Of a stretch of 14,194 nt of DNA, positions 1 through 8,341 are shown piece after piece. The DNA comes from a bacterium. GTDB taxonomy: Bacteria > Babelota > Babeliae > Babelales > Vermiphilaceae. Position numbers and translations under genes: made by a program. Positions within the stretch are counted from its first letter, which is position 1. The number at the start of each line of letters is the position of its first letter. The stretch spans positions 1 to 14,194 of the forward strand of contig JAKAUA010000051.1 in the NCBI GenBank assembly GCA_021827875.1, written 5' to 3'. The notes beneath the pieces are model-generated. The model worked only from the letters and a program-made list of their open reading frames with translations. It searched no databases and was not told the origin of the DNA.

Positions 1-1735
1 GGGAAGACCCATCCGGCAATGCTTCAAACAAGAGAACACGGCCAACGGTTGTTTCAATGATTTCATTGAAGAGACGAAGATTAATTTTTGCATGCAATGA
101 AACACGGCCACATTGATATGCCATGATTACTTCACGCACGTTGGTAAATGTAATACCTTCACCCATAGCACCAAGGCGAACTTTGGTCATATAGTGCAAT
201 CCAAGAACCATGTCCTGAGATGGCACCGTAACCGGACGTCCGTTTGATGGAGCCAAAATGTTTTTGGTTGAAAGAATTAATTCGTTACATTCTTCTTGCG
301 CTTTCTTGCTCAATGGTAAGTGTACCGCCATCTGGTCACCATCAAAGTCCGCGTTAAATGCAGAACAAACGAGTGGGTGAATCTTAATAGCTTTACCATC
401 TACCAGAATAGGATAGAACGCTTGAATACCTAAACGGTGCAATGTTGGTGCACGGTTTAAGAGAACCGGTCTATTTTTAACCACTTCTTCAAGCACGTCC
501 CACACTTCAGGTGACAACTCTTCAACCATGCGTTTTGCGACACGTAAGTTAGGCGCTAATTCACGCTCTAAAAGACCTGCCAATACATATGATTTAAAGA
601 GCTCAAGGGCCATTGCTTTTGGCAATCCGCATTGATTCATACGTAATTCAGGATCAACAACGATCACCGAACGACCTGAGTAGTCAACACGACGACCAAG
701 CAAGTTTTGACGGAAACGTCCTTGTTTACCACGAAGCATTTCACTCAATGATTTTAAGGTACGACGGTTAGAGCCACGAACTGGCTGGCCACGACGACCA
801 TTATCAATAAGAGCATCTACCGCTTCTTGGAGCATGCGCTTTTCATTTTTTATAATAACAGAAGGAGCTTCGATCTCGATAAGGCGTTGTAGGCGAATAT
901 TTCTGTTTAATACACGACGATACAACTCATTAAGATCTGAGCTTGCAAAGCGACCACCTTCTAAAGGAACTAACGGACGTAAATCAGGTGGTAATACCGG
1001 CAATATGGCCATAACCATCCAGTCCGGACGAAGTTTAGCTTCTTCCAAGCCGGTCATCATCTTTATGCGGCGCATAATTTTATGACGAATTGCAACAGAT
1101 GAAGTTTTTTCGTATTCATCTTTTAAGAGTGCGATTTCGATCTTAAGATCAACCATGCTCAATACTTGACGAATAGCTTCTGCACCTATTTCGACGGCAA
1201 AGTCGAAATCTTCCGGATGAGCGTCTTTGTAATTTTCATATTCAAGATTGTTCAACAAAGTTTTTCTTGGATAAGGAGATTTACCTTGATTGATAACCAT
1301 ATAGGCATCGAAGTAAATAACGCGTTCAAGATCCTTTACCGGCATATCAAGAATGAGTCCCAAATAGCTTGGAATACCCTTGAGATACCAGATGTGACAA
1401 ACCGGAGAAACAAGCTCTATGTGCCCCATGCGTTCTCTGCGAACACGTGATTGAATTACTTCAACGCCACATTTTTCGCAGGTAACACCACGATGTTTCA
1501 TACGTTTGTACTTACCGCAGTTACATTCCCAGTCTTTTACCGGACCGAAAATGCGTGCGCAGAAAAGACCATCTCGCTCTGGTTTAAGTGTACGATAGTT
1601 AATTGTTTCTATCTTTTTCACTTCTCCATAAGAAAGTGATCTAATCTTTTCCGGAGAAGCAAGACCAATTTTTACCGCATTAAATTGAGTAACGCTTACG
1701 TATTCTCTAAAGCGGTCTAATATGCGATTATTCAC
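1..1735 (-). CDS. rpoC: DNA-directed RNA polymerase subunit beta' (N-terminal 578 residues, cut by window edge)
   Basis: This is the catalytic beta' subunit of RNA polymerase; only the first 578 or so of roughly 1,400 residues are in the window. The N-terminal zinc-binding module is complete, with C71, C73, C86 and C89 in a CxC...CxxC pattern. The active-site loop NADFDGDQMAVH lies at residues 461-472, with its three Mg-binding aspartates at positions 463, 465 and 467. Other recognisable conserved blocks are GRFASSDLNELYRR, the LLGRRVDYSGRSVIVV region and NRAPTLHRLGIQAF. The GTG start at 1735 is chosen because AAGGAG (1743-1748) sits 7 nt upstream and the protein begins in the usual place. 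The start overlaps the end of rpoB by 8 nt, which suggests translational coupling. The gene is intact as far as it can be seen. Confidence 0.98.
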   Translation of the reverse strand, partial: MNNRILDRFREYVSVTQFNAVKIGLASPEKIRSLSYGEVKKIETINYRTLKPERDGLFCARIFGPVKDWECNCGKYKRMKHRGVTCEKCGVEVIQSRVRRERMGHIELVSPVCHIWYLKGIPSYLGLILDMPVKDLERVIYFDAYMVINQGKSPYPRKTLLNNLEYENYKDAHPEDFDFAVEIGAEAIRQVLSMVDLKIEIALLKDEYEKTSSVAIRHKIMRRIKMMTGLEEAKLRPDWMVMAILPVLPPDLRPLVPLEGGRFASSDLNELYRRVLNRNIRLQRLIEIEAPSVIIKNEKRMLQEAVDALIDNGRRGQPVRGSNRRTLKSLSEMLRGKQGRFRQNLLGRRVDYSGRSVIVVDPELRMNQCGLPKAMALELFKSYVLAGLLERELAPNLRVAKRMVEELSPEVWDVLEEVVKNRPVLLNRAPTLHRLGIQAFYPILVDGKAIKIHPLVCSAFNADFDGDQMAVHLPLSKKAQEECNELILSTKNILAPSNGRPVTVPSQDMVLGLHYMTKVRLGAMGEGITFTNVREVIMAYQCGRVSLHAKINLRLFNEIIETTVGRVLLFEALPDGSS

Positions 1736-4700
1736 TGACTTTCTCCTTGCCACTCTTGAATAAATCCACTTGTAACCCCAAACTTTGTAATTCTTTAATC
1801 AAGACGTTGAATGATTCTGGAACACCTGGTTCCGGAACATCTTCGCCTCGAACAATAGCTTCATATACTTTATGGCGACCACTGACGTCGTCAGATTTGT
1901 AGGTCAACATTTCTTGCAATGTATATGCTGCGCCATACGCCTCAAGCGCCCAAACTTCCATTTCACCAAGACGTTGACCGCCCAATTGAGCTTTACCACC
2001 CAATGGTTGTTGTGTTACAAGGGAGTATGGCCCAACGGAACGAGCGTGCAACTTATCATCAACCATGTGATACAGTTTCATCATATAGATAGAACCAACA
2101 CCAACCGGTTGTTCAAAGAATTCACCTGTTCTTCCGTCACGCAATTTGAAGGCACCTGATTCAGGCAGATCAAGTTTTTTCAACAATGGCTTAATGTCCT
2201 TATCCAAGTCTGCACTATCAAATACTGGAGTTTTGAATTTAACCCCATGACGAGCAGTTTCTCGAGCAAGTTCCATTAATCCATCTTTTCCATATTCTTT
2301 TTCATATGAAGTGATAACATCTTTGCCATAACAGTCAACTAAGTGTGCCTTGACTTCTTCATATCCTTTAGTTGCTATAATTTCTTGTAATTGATCACCC
2401 AGTTTTCTACCAGCTAATCCAAGCGTTGTTTCTAAAATTTGACCAACGTTCATACGAGAAGGCACGCCAAGTGGATTCAAAACGATATCTACCGGAGTTC
2501 CATCAATCATGGATGGCATATCTTCACGAGGGACAATAGTAGACACCACCCCTTTGTTACCGTGACGACCTGCAAGTTTATCACCGATAGAGATCGGACG
2601 TTTCATTGCAACATAAACTTTAACCATCTTAATAACGCCTGAAGAGAGCACATCACCCTTCTTAAGGTTATTAATACGCTCTGCTAAAAGGCCGCTTAAA
2701 ACACGCAACTGAATATCATGCAATTCTTGTAGCTGTTTGATTTCTTCATTTGCTGTTTTGCTTGCACTCTTAAGGACAAAAAGTTCTGCTAATGGCAATG
2801 ATTCCAACATTTGTTTATCAAATGTACCGTCTTTAACTAATTTCTTAGAAACGCCTGCGGCAGCTTTAGTATCATGAAGAAGAGTAGCAATTTTAGTTGC
2901 AATCATTTTTTCAAGGAAGAATATATGATCAGCATGATCTTTTTCTACTTTAGTAACTTGTTTAGCAACTTCTTCTTTGTAACGTTTATCTTTTCTAATA
3001 CCGCTACGAGAGAAGATCTTAACATCAACAACAGTACCTTCGACCCCTGGCTGAACACGCAATGACGTATCACGGACTTCTCGTGATTTTTCCCCAACCA
3101 TTGCACGAAGTAATTTTTCTTCAGGAGAATATTGAATATCTCCCTTAAGAGTTACTTTACCTACAAGAATATCGCCTGGCTTTACGCGAGTACCAATGTG
3201 CACGATACCATCTTCATCAAGCCCGCTTAATGCAGATTCGCTGACATTAGGAATGTCGCGTGTAATTTCTTCGGGCCCGAGTTTTGTATCACGAGCATCT
3301 ACAATATACTCTTCAATATGAACTGAAGTGAGTACATCATCAGAAACTAAACGCTTATTCAAGACGATAGCATCCTCAAAGTTATAACCATGCCATGGCA
3401 TAAAGGCTACCAAGAGATTTACTCCCAATGCCAATTCACCGGAATCAATTGCTTGACCGTTAGTTATAACATCGCCTGCATTTACTTTGTCGCCGCAACG
3501 AACAATAGGAGTATGATGAATCCATGTTCTATAGCTTGAGCGTTCAAATTTTCTTAAGTAATAAGTATCAATAGCGCGTGAAATCCAATCTTCAGTATTT
3601 ACAAATTCATCTTCATTTGCTTGAACAATGATTTTTTCTGAAGATACATAGGTAACGATACCACTGCGTTTTGCCAAAATAACGGCACCTGACGCTTTCA
3701 CAATCTCTTTTTCCATACCGGTACCTACAATAGGAGCGGTATTTTGAATAAGAGGCACTGCTTGGCGTTGCATGTTTGCACCCATCAATGCACGGCTTGC
3801 GTCGTCATGCTCTAAGAATGGAATAAGAGCTGATGAAACGGAAACAAGCTGTTTTGGTGACAAGTCAATATAACTAACTTTGTCATCTTCCACGTACATA
3901 AAGTTACCTTGGTGACGAGCAAAAACCTTATTTTGGTTCAATTTGTTAGAATCACCCTTGGTCACATTATCAGCTTGTGCAATGAATTGATCTGATTCTT
4001 CAAATGCATCCAAGAAGACAACTTCATCTTTAATTTTACCATTTTCAACGGGACGATAACCCGTTTCGATGAAACCAAGATCGTTTACCATTGCATAGGT
4101 AGCAAGAGATGAAATCAAACCGATGGTTTGACCTTCTGGTGTTTCGATAGGACAGATACGACCATAGTGTGACGTATGAACGTCACGAATTTCATAGGTT
4201 GCGCGATCTTTGAGAACACCACCGGGCCCGAGGGCTGAAAGACGACGCTTATGAGCGATTTCTGATAATGGGTTAGTTTGATCCATAAATTGGGATAATT
4301 GACCCATACCGAAGAATTCACGCATAACAGCGCTCAATGGTTTAACATTCAAGAAATCTTGTGGCATTAATGCGCCATGTGGTTCTTGCATTCTGAAACG
4401 TTCACGTATGATACGCTCTATGCGTAAGAAACCAAGGTATACTTGATTGGTTAACAATTCACCAACAAGACGCACACGTCTGTTACCCAAGTGGTCAATA
4501 TCATCCAATTCACCTTCGCCACGTTCACGCAAGTTAACTAAGTAACGGACGGTAGCAATGATATCTTCTTTGGTTAAAATAGTAAGATTCTCTTCTAGAG
4601 ACAAACCGAGTTTGCGATTCATACGAATACGGCCAACACGAGTTAAATCATAGAGCTTACCATTAAAGAAGAGACCTTCTAGGCGCTCTTTAATTTCTTG

Positions 4701-6056
4701 TAATGAAGCACTGTCGCCCGGCCAAATCTTTGTATGAACCTCTTTGAGCGCTTCTTCTTGTGTCAATGCACGATCTTGCGCCAAAGTCATCGCAATAGTT
4801 GGCTGGAAAACATAACCGGATGATTGGATAAGTTCAAAACTAATTTTTTTGAAATGGCTTAACAGCTGTTGCAAATCTTCAGTGAAAATTCGACTTTGTT
4901 CAACCAAAATTTCGCCCGTTTTTTCATCGATCACATCTTTTGCAAAGACACGATTAATCAAACTAGTGGAGCGAACAGGAAGATACTCAATACCGGTTTT
5001 TACTAAACGAGAAATGATTTCTTTGGTGATACGTTTACCTAAATAAAGCTTTTCTTCTTTTTCAGGTAACATGCCTTTTTCTACACGTTGACCAATAAGT
5101 GCAACGTCAACTTTTCTAGAGAAGGCACCGTTTTCCCAATAGATTGTTTCGAAATCATAGAACAATGACATAATTTGATCACGTGCAAAACCAAGCGCTT
5201 GCAAGAAAGTGGTAACAAGCAACTTTTTCTTTTTATCTACACGTACATACAAGTAGTCATTGCTATCAAATTCAAAGTCTATCCAAGAACCGCGCATTGG
5301 AATAATACGAGCAATGTAATATGGACGGTCACGGAAATCTTTTATTTTTTTACTTTGTGAGAAAACAACACCCGGAGAACGATGTAATTGGCTCACGATA
5401 ACACGGTCAACACCGTTGATAAGGAAAGTACCAAGACTTCCTACTTTGAAGCGATCGCTTTCTTCATAAAGATCCGACATTACCGGAACATCGGCGAAGA
5501 AAATGTCTTGTTCTTTAATATCATGAATAACTTTTTTGCCTGCCGCATCAAGAGACCAGCTCATTAATTGAATTTTTACTTTTAATGGCATGGAAAAAGT
5601 TTGTCCGTTTGAACGACACTCATCAAGTGTCATTGCTAATTTGATAGCAACACGAGACAAACAGTTAGAACATGTTTTATAACGAGCAGTTTTTTTGCTG
5701 CATGAAGGACAAAATAAATCGCTGCTCAGACGAGAACAACCTGATTTTTTGCAGGAAGAACAACTCCACTGATATCGATTTTCTATACCAGTGAGCTTGC
5801 CACAGGTGCAAGACCAGTTACCCAACTCATAGCTAACGTACTCTAAAGACATTTTGTCGTTGTATTCTATAGGGAATACATCACGCAATACCTTTTCAAG
5901 CCCTATAAGCTGACGCTCTTCTGGCAAGTAATCCAATTGCACAAAATCATTAAAAGATGAAGACTGTATTTCGATCAAATTTGGAACTGGCGCAATATCT
6001 TTAATACTACCGAATAACTTACGAATATTGCTTTTGCCCATGTGCAATTGAGACAT
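1728..6056 (-). CDS. rpoB: DNA-directed RNA polymerase subunit beta, with cysteine-rich N-terminal insertion
   Basis: This is the beta subunit of RNA polymerase, 1,442 residues against 1,342 in E. coli. Family landmarks are in order: the N-terminus with PNLIEIQ (about 25-31), LHRSPGV (224-230), the rifampicin-pocket segment QLSQFMDQTNPLSEIAHKRR (586-605), NFEDA (892-896), the catalytic lysine loop GDKLAGRHGNKG (1158-1169) and a complete C-terminus. Equivalents of E. coli Q513, D516, H526 and S531 are all present, so no classical rifampicin-resistance change is seen. A segment at about 1024-1135 resembles the extra region E. coli carries before its lysine loop. The odd part is residues 80-146, where a cysteine-rich block replaces a few residues between the conserved SYELG and ECR motifs. 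The start is fixed by GGAGGAG (6064-6070), 7 nt upstream. Confidence 0.98.
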   Translation of the reverse strand: MSQLHMGKSNIRKLFGSIKDIAPVPNLIEIQSSSFNDFVQLDYLPEERQLIGLEKVLRDVFPIEYNDKMSLEYVSYELGNWSCTCGKLTGIENRYQWSCSSCKKSGCSRLSSDLFCPSCSKKTARYKTCSNCLSRVAIKLAMTLDECRSNGQTFSMPLKVKIQLMSWSLDAAGKKVIHDIKEQDIFFADVPVMSDLYEESDRFKVGSLGTFLINGVDRVIVSQLHRSPGVVFSQSKKIKDFRDRPYYIARIIPMRGSWIDFEFDSNDYLYVRVDKKKKLLVTTFLQALGFARDQIMSLFYDFETIYWENGAFSRKVDVALIGQRVEKGMLPEKEEKLYLGKRITKEIISRLVKTGIEYLPVRSTSLINRVFAKDVIDEKTGEILVEQSRIFTEDLQQLLSHFKKISFELIQSSGYVFQPTIAMTLAQDRALTQEEALKEVHTKIWPGDSASLQEIKERLEGLFFNGKLYDLTRVGRIRMNRKLGLSLEENLTILTKEDIIATVRYLVNLRERGEGELDDIDHLGNRRVRLVGELLTNQVYLGFLRIERIIRERFRMQEPHGALMPQDFLNVKPLSAVMREFFGMGQLSQFMDQTNPLSEIAHKRRLSALGPGGVLKDRATYEIRDVHTSHYGRICPIETPEGQTIGLISSLATYAMVNDLGFIETGYRPVENGKIKDEVVFLDAFEESDQFIAQADNVTKGDSNKLNQNKVFARHQGNFMYVEDDKVSYIDLSPKQLVSVSSALIPFLEHDDASRALMGANMQRQAVPLIQNTAPIVGTGMEKEIVKASGAVILAKRSGIVTYVSSEKIIVQANEDEFVNTEDWISRAIDTYYLRKFERSSYRTWIHHTPIVRCGDKVNAGDVITNGQAIDSGELALGVNLLVAFMPWHGYNFEDAIVLNKRLVSDDVLTSVHIEEYIVDARDTKLGPEEITRDIPNVSESALSGLDEDGIVHIGTRVKPGDILVGKVTLKGDIQYSPEEKLLRAMVGEKSREVRDTSLRVQPGVEGTVVDVKIFSRSGIRKDKRYKEEVAKQVTKVEKDHADHIFFLEKMIATKIATLLHDTKAAAGVSKKLVKDGTFDKQMLESLPLAELFVLKSASKTANEEIKQLQELHDIQLRVLSGLLAERINNLKKGDVLSSGVIKMVKVYVAMKRPISIGDKLAGRHGNKGVVSTIVPREDMPSMIDGTPVDIVLNPLGVPSRMNVGQILETTLGLAGRKLGDQLQEIIATKGYEEVKAHLVDCYGKDVITSYEKEYGKDGLMELARETARHGVKFKTPVFDSADLDKDIKPLLKKLDLPESGAFKLRDGRTGEFFEQPVGVGSIYMMKLYHMVDDKLHARSVGPYSLVTQQPLGGKAQLGGQRLGEMEVWALEAYGAAYTLQEMLTYKSDDVSGRHKVYEAIVRGEDVPEPGVPESFNVLIKELQSLGLQVDLFKSGKEKVSE
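1743..1748 (-). promoter_or_regulatory. Ribosome binding site of rpoC inside rpoB
   Basis: On the minus strand AAGGAG lies within the last codons of rpoB and is followed after 7 nt by the GTG start of rpoC. This site decides the start, because the next in-frame candidates lack a Shine-Dalgarno match and would cut into the conserved N-terminus. Confidence 0.85.
5619..5819 (-). other. Putative double zinc-ribbon insertion in the RpoB protrusion (residues 80-146)
   Basis: Between the family motifs LEYVSYELG and DECRSNG, usually about nine residues apart, this RpoB holds about 65 extra residues. Cysteines fall at 83, 85, 99, 102, 107, 116, 119, 129 and 132: a CxC-x13-CxxC group followed by a CxxC-x9-CxxC group. 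The pairing is that of two four-cysteine zinc ribbons with one extra cysteine. The reading frame is continuous and the flanks are well conserved, so this is an in-frame domain insertion and not a frameshift. The insertion sits in the first part of the beta protrusion/lobe region, exposed near upstream DNA in known RNA polymerase structures. Zinc binding is inferred from the pattern alone. Confidence 0.75.
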
Positions 6057-6091
6057 TAAGTCGCTCCTCCGATTAACTGCAAAAAGGTTCT

Positions 6092-6130
6092 AAAAAATGA
6101 GATCGTCGCCTCTGTTACGAAGCGAAGATC
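6092..6130 (-). terminator. Terminator-like hairpin (possible attenuator) between rplL and rpoB
   Basis: Read on the minus strand, GATCTTCGC (6130-6122) pairs with GCGACGATC (6109-6101) with one mismatch and a 12-nt loop. Three bases later comes a run of six T (6097-6092). The hairpin lies upstream of rpoB, so if active it can only stop part of the transcripts. E. coli has a partial attenuator at the same position, which makes this reading plausible. The stem is modest and function is inferred. Confidence 0.45.
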
Positions 6131-6153
6131 TTTATAAATATCAGCATCAATGA

Positions 6154-6180
6154 TTGTCGAGTAATAAAATTACGCGACAA
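6154..6180 (-). promoter_or_regulatory. Hairpin in rplL-rpoB spacer, possible RNA processing site
   Basis: TTGTCG (6154-6159) and CGACAA (6175-6180) form six pairs. After one A-G mismatch a G-C pair and TAAT/ATTA continue the stem around an AAA loop, giving 11 pairs over 12 positions. There is no T-run after it in the direction of transcription, so it is not a standard terminator. In E. coli the same spacer holds an RNase III cleavage hairpin, so a processing role is possible but not shown. Confidence 0.4.
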
Positions 6181-6205
6181 AAATAATAAAAATGAATAAA
6201 AAAGC

Positions 6206-6601
6206 TTACGCAAGTTTTACTTTAGCGCCCGCAGCTTCCATTGTTTCTTTCATCTTTTGAGAGTCTGCTTTATTTGCAGATTCAGCAATAACAAAAGGAG
6301 TTTCTGTTGATGCATTTTCAACTGCTGCTTTAGCATCACCTAAACCAAGAGTTGTAAGAATTTGACGCAATGCTTTAATGGTTTTAAGTTTTTCTGAACC
6401 ACCATCTACTAAAAGAACTTTGAATTCAGATTTTTCAGCTGCAGGAGCTTCTTCTGATGCACCTGTAGCTGCGCCAGCAGCTGCAACAGGCATAGCTGCT
6501 GAAACGCCGAACTTTTCTTCAAATGCTTTAACTAAATTAGCCAAGTCCATTACAGACATATTGCCAATTTCTTCGATTAATTTATCAAATTGTGCTGCCA
6601 T
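6206..6601 (-). CDS. rplL: 50S ribosomal protein L7/L12
   Basis: This is the multi-copy stalk protein that recruits translation factors to the ribosome. The 131-residue product has the expected three parts: an N-terminal dimerisation helix region (1-38, with LANLVKAFEEKFGV), an Ala/Pro-rich hinge (about 39-58) and a C-terminal domain starting at EKSEFKVLL. The C-terminal domain keeps the IKALRQ helix and the closing EAAGAKVKL. It is unusual in the factor-binding loop: the common TGLGLKEAK reads TTLGLGDAK with an extra residue before it, and the following loop is a few residues longer and differs in sequence. GGAG 7 nt upstream supports the start. It follows rplJ by 62 nt and precedes rpoB by 149 nt. 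Confidence 0.95.
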   Translation of the reverse strand: MAAQFDKLIEEIGNMSVMDLANLVKAFEEKFGVSAAMPVAAAGAATGASEEAPAAEKSEFKVLLVDGGSEKLKTIKALRQILTTLGLGDAKAAVENASTETPFVIAESANKADSQKMKETMEAAGAKVKLA

Positions 6602-6663
6602 GAGGATACTCCATAGAGACCAAATATACTATTTTACTATTTATTACTTAAGCTAAATACTTC

Positions 6664-7158
6664 TTACTGCTGTTCTTGTTTTTTAGCTTCAATTGCCTTC
6701 AAGGTGAGTAGGAACTTGATCATAACCATGTTCAAGACACCGCACACTTGCGCAAGCAATACTTCGCGAGATGGAAGCTGGGCAATTTTCCCAATTGTCT
6801 TAGCATCAAGCAATTGAGATTCTAATGTTCCCGCGACCAACGACAAGGCTTCATTCTTTTTTGCAAAATTAAACAAAACTTTTGCAATGGCTGATGGCTC
6901 TTGTTTTGAAAATACAATACCAATTTGCTCTTTGAAGAACGGCTGTAACGCTTCAATAGCTTTATTATCATCGGTTGCGATTTTCATAAGACGAGCTTTG
7001 GTGATTTTTAATTTGCCACCTTGCGCACGCAAATCTTTTCTAAGTTTTTGTAATTGGGTAACGGTCATGCCCTTAACACCAACAACAAACGTACCCTGAC
7101 TTTGGGAAAAGTCGTTTTTTAATTCTTGAATAACGGACTCTTTTTGTTCACGATTCAT
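6664..7158 (-). CDS. rplJ: 50S ribosomal protein L10
   Basis: L10 anchors L7/L12 dimers at the ribosomal stalk base. The 164-residue product has the typical N-terminal RNA-binding domain, with FVVGVKGMTVTQLQKLRKDLR and KITKARLMKIA. It ends in a hydrophobic then charged helix (MVMIKFLLTLKAIEAKK), the part that binds L7/L12 dimers. AGGA about 6 nt before the ATG supports the start. The gene lies 20 nt after rplA. In E. coli the L10-L7/L12 complex represses its own mRNA through a leader; here the short rplA-rplJ gap leaves little room for one. Confidence 0.96.
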   Translation of the reverse strand: MNREQKESVIQELKNDFSQSQGTFVVGVKGMTVTQLQKLRKDLRAQGGKLKITKARLMKIATDDNKAIEALQPFFKEQIGIVFSKQEPSAIAKVLFNFAKKNEALSLVAGTLESQLLDAKTIGKIAQLPSREVLLAQVCGVLNMVMIKFLLTLKAIEAKKQEQQ

Positions 7159-7178
7159 TGTTTATCCTTTAACCAAAA

Positions 7179-7877
7179 TCAAGACTGCAAAGCGTCTTCA
7201 GGATTAACCTGAAGGCCAACACCCATTGTTGATGCAATGGTCATTTTCTTTAAATATTTACCTTTGGATGCGGCTGGCTTTGCTGCTACAAGTGCTTTAA
7301 CAAATGCTGCGAGATTTTCTTGTAGTTTTTTAGCGTCAAATGAAACTTTTCCAAATGAGAAGTGAACGATACCGCTCTTATCATTTTTGAAAAACACGCG
7401 ACCTTTTTTAAGATCAGCAACAATTGACGCAACGTCAAAAGTAACTGTTCCCAATTTTTTGTTTGGCAACAAGCCACGGGGACCAAGTTGTTTTGCAAGT
7501 TTACCAACCATTCCCATCACATCGGGGGTTGCAACTGCATAATCAAAATCCATCCAACCTGCGGCAACTTTGTCTACCAAATCATCGGCACCAACAAAAT
7601 CAGCACCTGCTTTTTCAGCTGCTGTAGCGTAATCGCCCTTAGCGAATACAATAACACGAGGAGCTGCTGCACGCGCATATGGCAACACGAGAGAACCACG
7701 AACGCTTTGTTCGCCTTTGCTCGCATCAATGCTTAGATTAACGTGAACATCCACAGACTCGTCAAATTTAGCATACGCTAATTTTTTGACATCTTGTAAA
7801 GCTGTTCCCAGAGGAATAACTTGACCTTTTACAACGCTTTCCGCTGCTTTTTGGTATTTTTTTCCATGCTTTGACAT
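7179..7877 (-). CDS. rplA: 50S ribosomal protein L1
   Basis: L1 binds 23S rRNA and forms the mobile L1 stalk that helps move deacylated tRNA out of the E site. The 232-residue length is standard. Visible family blocks are KFDESVDVHVNL, GSLVLPYA, the signature GPRGLLPNKKLGTV and the C-terminal KGKYLKKMTIASTMGVGLQ. It lies 17 nt downstream of rplK in the classic L11-L1 pair. L1 often represses this pair by binding the mRNA near rplK, but no such site was recognised here. Confidence 0.97.
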   Translation of the reverse strand: MSKHGKKYQKAAESVVKGQVIPLGTALQDVKKLAYAKFDESVDVHVNLSIDASKGEQSVRGSLVLPYARAAAPRVIVFAKGDYATAAEKAGADFVGADDLVDKVAAGWMDFDYAVATPDVMGMVGKLAKQLGPRGLLPNKKLGTVTFDVASIVADLKKGRVFFKNDKSGIVHFSFGKVSFDAKKLQENLAAFVKALVAAKPAASKGKYLKKMTIASTMGVGLQVNPEDALQS

Positions 7878-7894
7878 AGTATGAACCTATCCTA

Positions 7895-8320
7895 TCAATC
7901 AATGACCTCAACGCCCATACTTCTTGCACTGCCGGCAACTATTTTTTTTGCCTGTTCAAGATCAACTGCATTTAAATCAGGGAGTTTAACACGAGCAATA
8001 TCTTCGACATCTTTCCACTTAATTTTGCCAACCTTATCAGTATTTGGACGGGATGATCCCTTGGCAAGATTAATTTTTTTTCTAATCAATTCACTTGTTG
8101 GAGGCGTTTTAAGCACAAAGATGAATGTTTTATCCGTATAAACGGTAATAACAACAGGGACCGTTTCACCTCTTCTGCTCGCAGTTGCCGCATTGAATTG
8201 CTTACAAAATTCCATAATATTTACTTGCTGCTGACCCAATGCTGAACCTACTGGAGGAGCCGGTGTAGCAGCTGCACCAGAAAGCTGGAGCTTAATTTGT
8301 GCTTTTACTATTTTTGACAT
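7895..8320 (-). CDS. rplK: 50S ribosomal protein L11
   Basis: L11 forms the GTPase-associated centre with 23S rRNA and is the target region of thiostrepton-type antibiotics. At 141 residues it is the usual size. The N-terminal domain has PPVGSALGQQQVNIMEFCKQFN and the RNA-binding C-terminal domain ends with AGSARSMGVEV. Residue 26, normally proline in PPVGPALG, is serine here; the two preceding prolines (22 and 23) are kept. GAGGTAGG upstream of the ATG gives a reasonable ribosome binding site. The gap after nusG is 21 nt. Confidence 0.97.
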   Translation of the reverse strand: MSKIVKAQIKLQLSGAAATPAPPVGSALGQQQVNIMEFCKQFNAATASRRGETVPVVITVYTDKTFIFVLKTPPTSELIRKKINLAKGSSRPNTDKVGKIKWKDVEDIARVKLPDLNAVDLEQAKKIVAGSARSMGVEVID

Positions 8321-8341
8321 AACAAAAAACCTACCTCAAAC

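Noticed and set aside
5619..5819. Frameshift or assembly error as the cause of the unusual RpoB segment
   Set aside because: The frame is open throughout, conserved motifs resume in the same frame on both sides, and the cysteine spacing is regular, which an out-of-frame segment would not give.
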